Assembly (NCBI RefSeq): GCF_001709345.1
Contig: NZ_MDTQ01000001.1
Span: 3,720,023-3,784,022 of the forward strand
Origin: Terasakiispira papahanaumokuakeensis
GTDB taxonomy: Bacteria > Pseudomonadota > Gammaproteobacteria > Pseudomonadales > Halomonadaceae
Length of the DNA stretch: 64,000 bases
Reading direction: 5' to 3'
Shown here: in pieces, positions 48,158 to 56,051 of the stretch
Position numbering within the stretch: position 1 is the stretch's first letter
Layout of the letters: every line of letters begins with the position of its first letter
Position numbers and translations under genes: made by a program
Notes under the pieces: model-generated
What the model was told of the DNA's origin: nothing
Seen by the model: only the letters and a program-made list of their open reading frames with translations
Databases searched by the model: none

Positions 48158-49894
48158 TTAGGCCGGGGTCAGGGTGTTGCTGCCCGCTTGACTTTGCCAG
48201 CTGGGGCCTTGGGTCAGGGTGTAGTTGCGGTTGGCGATGTTGTCGATAAAGTACCAAGTGCCTTGGGCACGGGTCTCATTAAAGTCGACCAGCAAGAAGC
48301 CGCGATGGCTAAGGTCGGCATAGCGCAAATCATCGACCAGCAATGCCATGGCTTGGGCCAGCATTTGACTGTCGACCCCTTGTAGATACACTTCTAACCC
48401 GGGTGAGCTGACTGAACTGGTGGCCATTTCGACCCCGACGGGGGTGCCGTCTTGTAAAGTCATTTGTGAAGCCCAGGCATTGTGCGTATCACCGGCGAGC
48501 ACGACCAGGTTACTCTTTTGGGCATTAAACAAGTTGAGCACTCGTTCCCGCGCGACGGCGTAACCATCCCAGGCGTCTAAGTTGTAGGGAAGTTGTGTAT
48601 TTAAGCGCGCCTGTTCTTCGGCCGTTAAAGTCTCGCCTTGTTGTTGGCGTTGTTTTAATGCGACCAGTGTTTGCAGCAGCGCTTCCATGTCGGTGGGTTG
48701 GGCTTGTCCGCTATACACCGCTTGCAGCTGGAAGAGTAATTCGACCGGTAATGTCATGCGAGCCATCAGGACTTGCTGCCCCAAGACCTGCCAGCGTGAA
48801 TTTGCGCTTTGCATGAGCGCACTGCTGAGCCAGTTCAGCTGCTCTGTACCGACCAGTTGGCGGCTACTGTCGGTCAGTGCGGCGGCTAGCGCGGCCTGGT
48901 CAATGGCGCCGTTATTGCTCATGAAATCGCTATAACTGAGTTGTTCGTCGCGGGCGATAATGCGCGTATCGAGCATTTGCAGCGCGACCAGGTCACCGTA
49001 TTGGAAGCTGCGATAGATAATGGTGTCATCGTCTTCGTGGGCGGGGCGAATCGGTAGCCACTCGAAGTAGGCCTGAAGCGCCGCGGCTTTTCGGGTATCA
49101 AAATCGCCCTCGCCTGGATTATGGTTCTCTGCCCCTTCTTTCCAGGTATCGTTCGCCACTTCATGGTCATCCCAGATCACAATCCAGGGCAGCCGCGCAT
49201 GCAAATCCTGTAAGTCAGCATCCGTATGGTAGAGCGCGTAGCGTTGACGATAGTCGCTGAGCGTCAAGAGCTCGGTATCTTGTCCAGCCGGTAGTGCCCG
49301 GTGTTCGGTGAGACCGCTATAGCCACCCGTGCCATATTCGTAAATATAATCGCCCAGGTGCACCAGTGCATCCAGCGACTGCTCATCGGCGATCTTCTGA
49401 ATCGCGTTATAGACGTTGAAATAACCTGCTGGATAATTGGAGCAGCTGACCACGGCCAAGCGGACTTGATCGGTGACCGTCGGTAGCGTGCGGGTGATGC
49501 CGGTGGGAGAAACCGTACCGCCGACCTTGAAACGATAAAAATAGACGCTATCGCTACTGAGATTGCGGACATCGACCTTGAGCGTAAAGTCGTGATCTGC
49601 TGTGGCCTGCATTTCACCATTATGAGTCAGCTGGGTGAACCCGGCATCTTTGGCCACTTCCCATTGCAGTGTGACCGATGTCTGTCCGACTTCTGGGGTG
49701 ACGCGAGTCCAGATGATCACGCCATCAATTAAGGGGTCACCACTGGCAACGCCATGACGGAAGCTGACATTCTGATCATCGCCATCTGAATGACTATCGT
49801 GGTCACTGCAGCCGGCGATGCCTAATGAAAGGGTGAATGCGCCTGCGGTCAGTGCAGACGCTTTTAGAAAGTCGCGACGAGACAGTTGTGGCAT
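48158..49894 (-). CDS. phoD: PhoD-type alkaline phosphatase/phosphodiesterase, Tat lipoprotein
   Basis: 578 residues. The N-terminus LSRRDFLKASALTAGAF is a Tat signal, followed by the lipobox-like LGIAGC, suggesting a lipidated Cys and then CSDHDSHSDGDD. PhoD motifs: VASGDPLIDGVIIWTRVTP, HLGDYIYEYG and IVIWDDHEVANDTW, the last two metal-binding, and VLAGDTHNAW near residue 440. The family releases phosphate from phosphomono- and diesters outside the cytoplasm. GAGGA precedes the ATG. A candidate Pho box with a -10 lies 100-133 bases upstream, and the gene lies just past the T2SS genes on the same strand. Confidence 0.93.
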   Translation of the reverse strand: MPQLSRRDFLKASALTAGAFTLSLGIAGCSDHDSHSDGDDQNVSFRHGVASGDPLIDGVIIWTRVTPEVGQTSVTLQWEVAKDAGFTQLTHNGEMQATADHDFTLKVDVRNLSSDSVYFYRFKVGGTVSPTGITRTLPTVTDQVRLAVVSCSNYPAGYFNVYNAIQKIADEQSLDALVHLGDYIYEYGTGGYSGLTEHRALPAGQDTELLTLSDYRQRYALYHTDADLQDLHARLPWIVIWDDHEVANDTWKEGAENHNPGEGDFDTRKAAALQAYFEWLPIRPAHEDDDTIIYRSFQYGDLVALQMLDTRIIARDEQLSYSDFMSNNGAIDQAALAAALTDSSRQLVGTEQLNWLSSALMQSANSRWQVLGQQVLMARMTLPVELLFQLQAVYSGQAQPTDMEALLQTLVALKQRQQQGETLTAEEQARLNTQLPYNLDAWDGYAVARERVLNLFNAQKSNLVVLAGDTHNAWASQMTLQDGTPVGVEMATSSVSSPGLEVYLQGVDSQMLAQAMALLVDDLRYADLSHRGFLLVDFNETRAQGTWYFIDNIANRNYTLTQGPSWQSQAGSNTLTPA

Positions 49895-49993
49895 GACAAG
49901 GTCCTCTAACGAATGCGTCGATTCGAGCCTCGGGCGTCAGGAGGTGGGCTCCAATCTGGGTGGTCGTAATCTGAACGGGATAAAGAAGATGGC

Positions 49994-50027
49994 ATGCTAC
50001 TGAGTGATCATGTCGGTAACATGACCG
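49994..50027 (-). promoter_or_regulatory. Candidate PhoB-dependent promoter of phoD
   Basis: On the minus strand CGGTCAT (50027-50021) and CCGACAT (50016-50010) are spaced by four bases, the 7+4+7 pattern of Pho boxes (consensus CTGTCAT). Ten bases further on is TAGCAT (49999-49994), a plausible -10. Three mismatches over the two half-sites. Confidence 0.55.
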
Positions 50028-50086
50028 TTTGATGCTGCGAGGTCATGGCGCCAGTGTGTCCTGTACTGGCCCCAACTTGTTCCCCA

Positions 50087-50809
50087 TTACCAGTGCAGTT
50101 TTTGATCAATGTGACGGGGATCGAGTTGTGCATTGGCCAGTTTAATCAGGGCGGCCAGAGGATGGCCGGGCGCGATATGGCCATTGATTTGGCCTTCTCC
50201 GCCTTGAGGTTGAAGGCTCAGTTGCCCATTCAGTTCGATCGTCGGTGGGGTGGCCAGCTGTAGGCTGAAGGTGAGTGGGGCCGGGTTATCTTCGGTGGCC
50301 TGGCAGCTGACGCTGAGGCGACTCTGTGCCAGCTGCACGGGCTCGGGCAGATGTAAGGTGATGTCGTGGCTGCTGAGCCCCCCTGAGGCTTCGAGGCAGC
50401 GTAACCCTCGTGTCCGGATCTGCATGCGCCCGCCCCAATCCCCGGTGACTTGCATTGGCCAGCGATGCATATCGACGGCGGCCATTTCTCCGCCGACCAG
50501 CTGCCATTCAAAGGTCCAGCCCTTTCTCATCAGGCTGAGCTGCCAATCCTGTCCGAGCCGGATATGGCTGGGCGTCAGCAGGTTGAGTTGCCACTGAATC
50601 GGCCCTAACGCTAAAGGCCAGCCTTGACGGGGCTTGATCTTAAGCTGCTGGACTTGTCCATCGAGCAAACGCCCACTGACATGATTCAGCTCGATCTGTG
50701 GTGGCAGTAAGGCGGTCCAATAGTGGAGGGGGCTATTGAGTATCAGCGTGACGATAAAGACCAGCGCGGTGGCGATGATCATGATCCCTTGCCCTACATA
50801 GCGCATCAC
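50087..50809 (-). CDS. gspN: Type II secretion system protein N
   Basis: 240 residues with one N-terminal membrane anchor and a periplasmic beta-rich domain (PPQIELNHVSGRLLDGQVQQL; GPIQWQLN), the GspN pattern. GspN is not found in every T2SS and its role is unclear. It is the last gene of the gsp cluster and overlaps gspM by ATGA. phoD begins 192 bases downstream with its own putative promoter. Confidence 0.88.
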   Translation of the reverse strand: MMRYVGQGIMIIATALVFIVTLILNSPLHYWTALLPPQIELNHVSGRLLDGQVQQLKIKPRQGWPLALGPIQWQLNLLTPSHIRLGQDWQLSLMRKGWTFEWQLVGGEMAAVDMHRWPMQVTGDWGGRMQIRTRGLRCLEASGGLSSHDITLHLPEPVQLAQSRLSVSCQATEDNPAPLTFSLQLATPPTIELNGQLSLQPQGGEGQINGHIAPGHPLAALIKLANAQLDPRHIDQKLHW

Positions 50810-51357
50810 TGTGGCTCCTGCTCTGACGGTTTCGGAAGGGGGGCCTTATCTTGAGTCTTCATTGTTTGACGAGCCGTTTTTTGACGAGCCGTTTTTTGAC
50901 GAGCCATTGTTTGACGAGCGATGGCCTGAAGATTCATAAACTGTGCTTGCCAGTGCCAACCCTCGGCTTCACGACTGAGTTGGTAGGTATAAGGCCAAAG
51001 TCCTTGTTGTGCTGCCCAGCGGCTGAGTTGTTGAAAGTCTCCAGGTTGGCTGAGCAGTCCGCTTAATTGCCAGCCGTCAGGCGTGGTCTCAAGGCGTTGA
51101 ATCACCACACCCTGACGTGAGGCGGCGGTTCGCCAATCGGGAGAAGTGAGTTTGGGTTGTGGCGGCAGCCGCGTAAGGGCTTGCTCGATCAGCGCGGTTG
51201 ATGGGCTCGCTTGGCCTACGCTGCGGTTGGGCCAATGATCAACTAACAGATAGCCGCCGAGCAGCACGATAAGGCTCAGTCCCAACAGCAGACGGCGGCG
51301 TTCACTGGTGGGGCGGGCCTGCCAGGTTTGGCGTAATGATGAGATGTGGGCGTTCAT
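50806..51357 (-). CDS. gspM: Type II secretion system protein M
   Basis: 183 residues: a cytoplasmic leader, one membrane helix (RRRLLLGLSLIVLLGGYLLVD) and a periplasmic ferredoxin-like domain. GspM anchors GspL in the inner-membrane platform. The C-terminus carries four in-frame five-residue repeats (ARQTM/ARQKT) from a 15-bp tandem array, adding a basic tail not usual in the family. ATGA overlaps join it to gspL and gspN. Confidence 0.88.
   Translation of the reverse strand: MNAHISSLRQTWQARPTSERRRLLLGLSLIVLLGGYLLVDHWPNRSVGQASPSTALIEQALTRLPPQPKLTSPDWRTAASRQGVVIQRLETTPDGWQLSGLLSQPGDFQQLSRWAAQQGLWPYTYQLSREAEGWHWQAQFMNLQAIARQTMARQKTARQKTARQTMKTQDKAPLPKPSEQEPQ
50860..50919 (-). repeat. Four in-frame 15-bp repeats at the gspM 3' end
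   Basis: Plus-strand units at 50860, 50875, 50890 and 50905: CATTGTTTGACGAGC flanks two copies of CGTTTTTTGACGAGC. They encode ARQTM, ARQKT, ARQKT and ARQTM. Confidence 0.93.
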
Positions 51358-52748
51358 GGTGATGCCTTCCCCATTGTGTTGTCCGTGCCAAGGTCCGTTG
51401 TTGTGGCGGTGTCTGTTGTTGTGGCGGTATCCGCTGATGGGGCTGGTGTCAGTGGGCGCTGTAGGCTAACGGTCGTCGGCGAGACGGCTAAAGTGCCCAG
51501 CTGTGCCATGGTGGCCTGTGTTTCGGCCGATAGGGGCTTGTCTTGTGGCCACGTTAAGGTGATGTGATCGGTGTCGACGGAGAGTTGAGCCAACGGCGGC
51601 CAGGATGCAGGCAGCTGGGCTCGAATCTCGTTGAGTGAGGCATCGATCTGTTGCTGGCGTTGTTGTTGAGCCGCCAGCGCGGCTAAGCGTTGGCGAATGG
51701 CGCGAGCGCTCTGCTGTGAGGGAATGTCGCGCTCAGCCAGCGCCAAGGTGCGCTGTTCAGCGCTGCTGTGATCGTTTTGCCACTGCTGTGCACTACTGAG
51801 CCCCCAGTGACTCAGGCCGAGTAATGCGACCGCCAGCAGGCTCCGCCTGAATGGTTGGTATCCTGGCCGGTCGGAACACTTCAATTGTTGCTGCCAACGG
51901 CGTAGTGATGACATGCCAGGCTGGTGGAGGGGGGCAAGGCGTGGACAATCACAGGGCAGTTGTTGCGCCATCAGTGCTAACCATTGGCTGATCGACTGTT
52001 GTTTGTCCTGATAGGGGCCGTCCTGATCGGGGCCGTCCCCATGTTGACTGTCCCAATGAATGCGCCAAGTTTGATCATGCCATTGCGGCGGCAGCTGGGC
52101 TTCAAGTGCACGGGGCCAGCACAGCCACTGTGTGGGCGATTTGATCAGCCAATAGTCGGGATGCCCGGTGACGCTGAGCGTGCCGGTGGTTTCGGGGTAG
52201 GGCTGTAGCTGGAGGGGGCTACTCCAATGGTGGAGCCGAATATTGAGCGATTGCGCCCAGCCTTGCCAGGCGGCCAAGCGATCTCGTTCGGTGACTAATA
52301 GCGATAAGGGTCTGGACTTGACTGCATCGCTGTCCTGTTCAAGGGCGTCATCGTGTTTGGGGGCATCATCGCTTTTAAGGGCGGCGATAACCAAGTTGTC
52401 AGGGTCTTCTGGAGTGACGTCTTCTAAGAGTAGAGGCCATTCCTTGGGCTTGATCCCTTTGGGGGCGGTGACCTTAAAAAAACTGACGTGTTGGGCCGGT
52501 AATAATAAGACCGTGCGAGATTGTTGACTCAGCTGCGCCAAGGCGTGCCAATCGCGCTCTGCACTGTGTGGATCAAGTTGGCCCCATTTTATTAAGGATG
52601 ACGATGACCCCGGTTGGCATTGCCCCCAATAGAGTGACGCTCGCCCTTCGGGCGCTTCAGATTCAACCGGTAGTATCAGCAGCCAGGGTTTCACCGGCTT
52701 TTGTTTGATCGCGCGGAGGCTTATCCGCAGGGGCTTGAGTCGAATCAT
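51354..52748 (-). CDS. gspL: Type II secretion system protein L
   Basis: 464 residues: a cytoplasmic actin-like domain (WLLILPVESEAPEGRASLYW; LLPAQHVSFFKVTAPKG) that recruits the GspE ATPase, one membrane helix near 315, and a small periplasmic ferredoxin-like domain (ASWPPLAQLSVDTDHITLTW). ATG 52748 overlaps the gspK stop; the longer open frame upstream lies within gspK. Two in-frame tandem repeats are present: a 15-bp unit in the cytoplasmic domain (DGPYQ/DGPDQ) and an 18-bp unit near the C-terminus (DTATTT twice). Confidence 0.9.
   Translation of the reverse strand: MIRLKPLRISLRAIKQKPVKPWLLILPVESEAPEGRASLYWGQCQPGSSSSLIKWGQLDPHSAERDWHALAQLSQQSRTVLLLPAQHVSFFKVTAPKGIKPKEWPLLLEDVTPEDPDNLVIAALKSDDAPKHDDALEQDSDAVKSRPLSLLVTERDRLAAWQGWAQSLNIRLHHWSSPLQLQPYPETTGTLSVTGHPDYWLIKSPTQWLCWPRALEAQLPPQWHDQTWRIHWDSQHGDGPDQDGPYQDKQQSISQWLALMAQQLPCDCPRLAPLHQPGMSSLRRWQQQLKCSDRPGYQPFRRSLLAVALLGLSHWGLSSAQQWQNDHSSAEQRTLALAERDIPSQQSARAIRQRLAALAAQQQRQQQIDASLNEIRAQLPASWPPLAQLSVDTDHITLTWPQDKPLSAETQATMAQLGTLAVSPTTVSLQRPLTPAPSADTATTTDTATTTDLGTDNTMGKASP
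51393..51428 (-). repeat. In-frame 18-bp duplication near the gspL 3' end
   Basis: GTCCGTTGTTGTGGCGGT and GTCTGTTGTTGTGGCGGT follow each other, encoding DTATTT twice. Confidence 0.85.
52006..52035 (-). repeat. In-frame 15-bp duplication inside gspL
   Basis: TCCTGATAGGGGCCG and TCCTGATCGGGGCCG are adjacent, encoding a repeated Asp-Gly-Pro-Xaa-Gln in a likely loop of the cytoplasmic domain. Confidence 0.8.
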
Positions 52749-53887
52749 GGTGTCTTCTCTTCTGGTACCTGTTCTTGTCGTGCTTTCGCTGGTCGCATCT
52801 GCTTTTGTGATGAGCCCTCTTGTGGCGGCGTCATCCAAGCGCTGACATCCCCTTCATGGCGCGCCAGTATGCGCACTCGGGCGGCGGGCATTTTGGGGGC
52901 CCAGGCGCTCACTCCTTCGGCTTGCATCAGGCGGGTGAAATTGAATGTTGAGGGGCCGAGGGTGAGGCGAATGTGCAAACGAATGTAGTCGGGGGTGAGG
53001 GTGAGACGGCCGCCTTTTTCCGTGAGCCATTGATCATCACTGCCTAGGGCCGATTTCACTTCATCAAGGTTGTTGTAACCCGTGGCCGGACGGGCGTTAA
53101 TCAGCCGGATCAAGGTGCTTTGTGCCACTTCGCCGTTAAACAGCGCATTCATCAGGGGAAGGTCGTCCAGCGTGACGCTATTGAGGTTGAGGCGCCAAGC
53201 ACTGGTCTCTGGCAACACACATAATTGGGGGAGTTGTAAAAAACGTTGTGTGTCCAGTGGCGCAATCCAGTTCAGTTCGCTGATATCGGCCATGAGTGTA
53301 TCGCCCGTGACCCTAGGGGGCTCTTGCCGTGTGTAATCGGTGCCTTCCAGGCTATTCGAACGGGCTTGGCTATCGGCATCGACCCAGTCAGCGATGCGTG
53401 CGGCTAATGTGTCAGCGCTTAATGGGCCAATGCCCTGGGGGTAGGTATCGTTCAACAGTTGTCGCAGTTGGCTGAACGCTAGATCATGTTGCCGACCGGC
53501 GAGGGTGTTGAGGTTAAAGCAGGTTCGCATGTCCTCAATGACCATCTTGATCTCACCTTCATCGGTGGGATAGTCAATCGGCCGCCCACGCAAGGTCTGC
53601 CACCATAAACTGGCTTGCCGAACGGCGGCGTCAGTCAGTGCACGCTGGGCAATGATCTCGGCACCATTGGCATAAAATTGCGCTTGAGTTTCGGCCTGTA
53701 GCAGGCTTAACCGCTCAATATCACGGCGGCCGTCGAGGGACATTTGAGCCAGTAAAGTGCTGACCAGTGCGAGGCACATCAATACCATCAAGAGGGCAAC
53801 GCCGCCTTGACTGCGGAGATGGCGCGGATGCGTTTGGCCTAGGGCACGAGCCCTCATCGCGCTGGTTGTTTGGGGAGCGGCTTTCAT
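52745..53887 (-). CDS. gspK: Type II secretion minor pseudopilin K
   Basis: About 380 residues. It has a prepilin-type segment (SQGGVALLMVLMCLALVSTLLA) without the Glu at +5, as is normal for GspK, then the large globular domain with CFNLNTLAG and LNLNSVTLDDLP. GspK caps the pseudopilus tip with GspI and GspJ. The start is ATG 53887, behind GAGGAT, or ATG 53902, which overlaps the gspJ stop. It overlaps gspL by ATGA. Confidence 0.9.
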   Translation of the reverse strand: MKAAPQTTSAMRARALGQTHPRHLRSQGGVALLMVLMCLALVSTLLAQMSLDGRRDIERLSLLQAETQAQFYANGAEIIAQRALTDAAVRQASLWWQTLRGRPIDYPTDEGEIKMVIEDMRTCFNLNTLAGRQHDLAFSQLRQLLNDTYPQGIGPLSADTLAARIADWVDADSQARSNSLEGTDYTRQEPPRVTGDTLMADISELNWIAPLDTQRFLQLPQLCVLPETSAWRLNLNSVTLDDLPLMNALFNGEVAQSTLIRLINARPATGYNNLDEVKSALGSDDQWLTEKGGRLTLTPDYIRLHIRLTLGPSTFNFTRLMQAEGVSAWAPKMPAARVRILARHEGDVSAWMTPPQEGSSQKQMRPAKARQEQVPEEKTP

Positions 53888-53898
53888 AGGATTGATCC

Positions 53899-54591
53899 TC
53901 ATGGCGCGGTATCCGGAAGCCGTACCAGCATTACTTGATCTTGGCCCGCTCGACGCCAATTGAGACGGACGCCTTGCGTTGTGGCCGAAGGCGTCGGTCG
54001 CCAGCGGGCGCCATCATAAAACGCGATATCAAATTGGGTGACGTGTTCGAGCTGGGCCACGGTTTGCCATTGCAATGGATTGATCGCATCCAATAGGCCA
54101 TTACTACTGAGCACCAGTCGTTGTTGTCGGGCTTGCCAATGGAGTTGTTGACGGCGTAAACGGGTGTAGTGATCGCCGACTGGCAATGGCCAATCATCAG
54201 CACTGACCCAGCTTAATCGGTGTGGCGACGGTTCATAGTCGAGTGCTTGGTTCAGTTGGGCTTGGCCTTGAATGTGTAGCGCCCGTGGGGTGAGTCCTGC
54301 TAGACGCCTTGAGAGCAGCCGCATAAAGCGGCTATCACTGACGTGTGGCTGGCTGCGGGCCAATTGGTCACGACTGTCCACCAGTTGGCTGACCAAGGCG
54401 GCTACGGCGATCCCAATCAGGGCGGTCAGAGCAATCGCAATGACGACCTCTAGTAAGGTAAAGCCTTGCTGACACCTTCGTCGCGCGCCTTTGTATTGAA
54501 GGCGCTGGCCGCGGATGACCGATGCAGGACGGAGGGGGATATGGCCGGTGTTGATCACCCTGGGTATGCGGATCATGGGGATGCGGATCAT
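53899..54591 (-). CDS. gspJ: Type II secretion minor pseudopilin J
   Basis: 230 residues with the prepilin motif QQGFTLLEVVIAIALTALIG; the leader before the processed Gly is unusually long, about 42 residues. The first ten codons are a perfect duplication at protein level (MIRIP MIRIP) from a 15-bp repeat, so two ATGs (54591, 54576) are available and the first overlaps the gspI stop. The globular part matches GspJ (SDSRFMRLLSRRLAGLTP). Confidence 0.88.
   Translation of the reverse strand: MIRIPMIRIPRVINTGHIPLRPASVIRGQRLQYKGARRRCQQGFTLLEVVIAIALTALIGIAVAALVSQLVDSRDQLARSQPHVSDSRFMRLLSRRLAGLTPRALHIQGQAQLNQALDYEPSPHRLSWVSADDWPLPVGDHYTRLRRQQLHWQARQQRLVLSSNGLLDAINPLQWQTVAQLEHVTQFDIAFYDGARWRPTPSATTQGVRLNWRRAGQDQVMLVRLPDTAP
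54562..54591 (-). repeat. 15-bp tandem duplication containing the gspJ start codon
   Basis: Minus-strand units ATGATCCGCATCCCC (54591-54577) and ATGATCCGCATACCC (54576-54562) are adjacent and in frame. Confidence 0.9.
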
Positions 54592-54995
54592 CGTGCAGGC
54601 GCTAAAAAGAGCGTGAATGACACCACCGGGTTAAGGCGTTCCGGTTCGGCAAACAGGGTGAGTTTGCCGCGGCGTAATCGTTTGACCGGGGTATTGCTGA
54701 CTTTCAAGCGCCAATAGCAGGGCACTCGTTGGCCGCCGGTTTTTTGACCTTCATGACGCCCCGTTGAGGGCCAGTAATGGGTCAGTTGAAATTCTGTTTC
54801 CAATGCCCGGGCGCACTGAATCAGCGGTAGTCGCTGGCGTTCGGTCAGCGCGATTTCGGTGCGCTGATGTAAGGTTTGGCTGACGATCGTAGCGATCAAT
54901 GCCAGTATCAGCAGCGCTAACATGACTTCAAGCAAAGTGAATCCTGCCTGGTGGGCGTGAGATGACGGTGCCCATAAGGTTTTCATCGGTCTCAT
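54588..54995 (-). CDS. gspI: Type II secretion minor pseudopilin I
   Basis: 135 residues with the prepilin motif HQAGFTLLEVMLALLILALIA (Glu at +5) and the small GspI globular domain (ALTERQRLPLIQCARALETE). ATG 54995 or ATG 54986 may start translation. It is 9 bases from gspH and overlaps gspJ by ATGA. With GspJ and GspK it forms the pseudopilus tip. Confidence 0.88.
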   Translation of the reverse strand: MRPMKTLWAPSSHAHQAGFTLLEVMLALLILALIATIVSQTLHQRTEIALTERQRLPLIQCARALETEFQLTHYWPSTGRHEGQKTGGQRVPCYWRLKVSNTPVKRLRRGKLTLFAEPERLNPVVSFTLFLAPAR

Positions 54996-55004
54996 CCGCG
55001 GGCC

Positions 55005-55523
55005 TCAGGAGGGGCTATTCTGAAGATGAATCCCCAGCCCATCGATCCGCCATTGCTGGCGCAATGATGCGGTGTCGCGAGCGGGTATTTTGAGGGTCAC
55101 TGTGGCGCTCAGGACCTCACCGTTCGGCCACCAGATTAACCAAGGCGTACTGTTTGCTGAATCTTGTGATGGGGCCAGCGGCATGGCGGGGGTGCGGGTG
55201 AGCAGCACGGGTTGAGACCATTGCCGGGCTGGCAGCTGTCGGCCCTGAAGCGGTTGCCACTGGCCTTGTCCGGGTTGAGCGGGGTCGACCGCCCAGACCA
55301 CAAACCGATAGCCTTGAGCCGAGACTTGCCAGCCGATGATCTGTTGCTCTCCCATCGCCATATCGGCCGCTAAGCGCCAATCACTTTCGAGTTGCTTCAG
55401 CTGCGTTTGTGCCTGCTGCGACTCACTGCCTGCCAACCAGGCCACACTGAAACTGGCGGCCAAGCCCATAATCACGAGCACGACCATCAGTTCCAGTAAG
55501 GTGAAGCCGCGTTGCATGGTCAT
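55005..55523 (-). CDS. gspH: Type II secretion minor pseudopilin H
   Basis: 172 residues with a very short leader, then RGFTLLELMVVLVIMGLAAS (Glu at +5). The globular domain includes WRLAADMAMGEQQIIGWQV. ATG 55523 overlaps the gspG stop by ATGA; ATG 55517 is also in frame. It joins the tip complex to the GspG shaft. Confidence 0.88.
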   Translation of the reverse strand: MTMQRGFTLLELMVVLVIMGLAASFSVAWLAGSESQQAQTQLKQLESDWRLAADMAMGEQQIIGWQVSAQGYRFVVWAVDPAQPGQGQWQPLQGRQLPARQWSQPVLLTRTPAMPLAPSQDSANSTPWLIWWPNGEVLSATVTLKIPARDTASLRQQWRIDGLGIHLQNSPS

Positions 55524-55984
55524 AGCATCCAGTTACCGATGTCGGCATCTAAGTCTTCGCCGCCAGGCTGGCCATCTGCGCCCAGCGAATAAATATCCAG
55601 ACGACCGTGTTCGCCGGGGCTGCGATAGTGATAGGGATTGCCCCAAGGATCATCGGGTAAACGGCGGATATAGCCTTCGCGGTCATAGTTTTGAGGCTCT
55701 GGCGCACGGCTCGGTTTACTGACCAGTGCCGCCAAGCCTTGATCGGTGGTGGGATAGCGATAGTTATCCAGACGATAGCGATCCAACGCCTGCTCTAGGT
55801 TGGCAATATCCGTGCGCACCTTTTGCTGCATGGCATCGTCTTGGCTGCTGAGGACGTTCGGGGCAACGATCGCCACCAGCAGCCCCATAATGAAGATGAC
55901 GACCATAATCTCCAGCAGGGTAAACCCTTGTTGGTCTTGGCCGAGGCGACGGGGCTGTGGTCGAGTGAATCGGGGTTGCATCAT
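55520..55984 (-). CDS. gspG: Type II secretion major pseudopilin G
   Basis: 154 residues: a leader ending QDQQG, then FTLLEIMVVIFIMGLLVAIV. The GspG C-terminal domain has NYRYPTTDQGLAALVSKP and DPWGNPYHYRSPGEHGRLDI, with the calcium-site acidic segment GGEDLDADIGNW. It forms the pseudopilus shaft and is the gene most strongly expressed in such systems; a 67-base gap separates it from gspF. Confidence 0.95.
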   Translation of the reverse strand: MMQPRFTRPQPRRLGQDQQGFTLLEIMVVIFIMGLLVAIVAPNVLSSQDDAMQQKVRTDIANLEQALDRYRLDNYRYPTTDQGLAALVSKPSRAPEPQNYDREGYIRRLPDDPWGNPYHYRSPGEHGRLDIYSLGADGQPGGEDLDADIGNWML

Positions 55985-56051
55985 GGTCTGATCTCACTTG
56001 GTCTGTCGGTGAAAGCGCTTATGGCGGTATGGGGTTGTGAATATGAATCGG

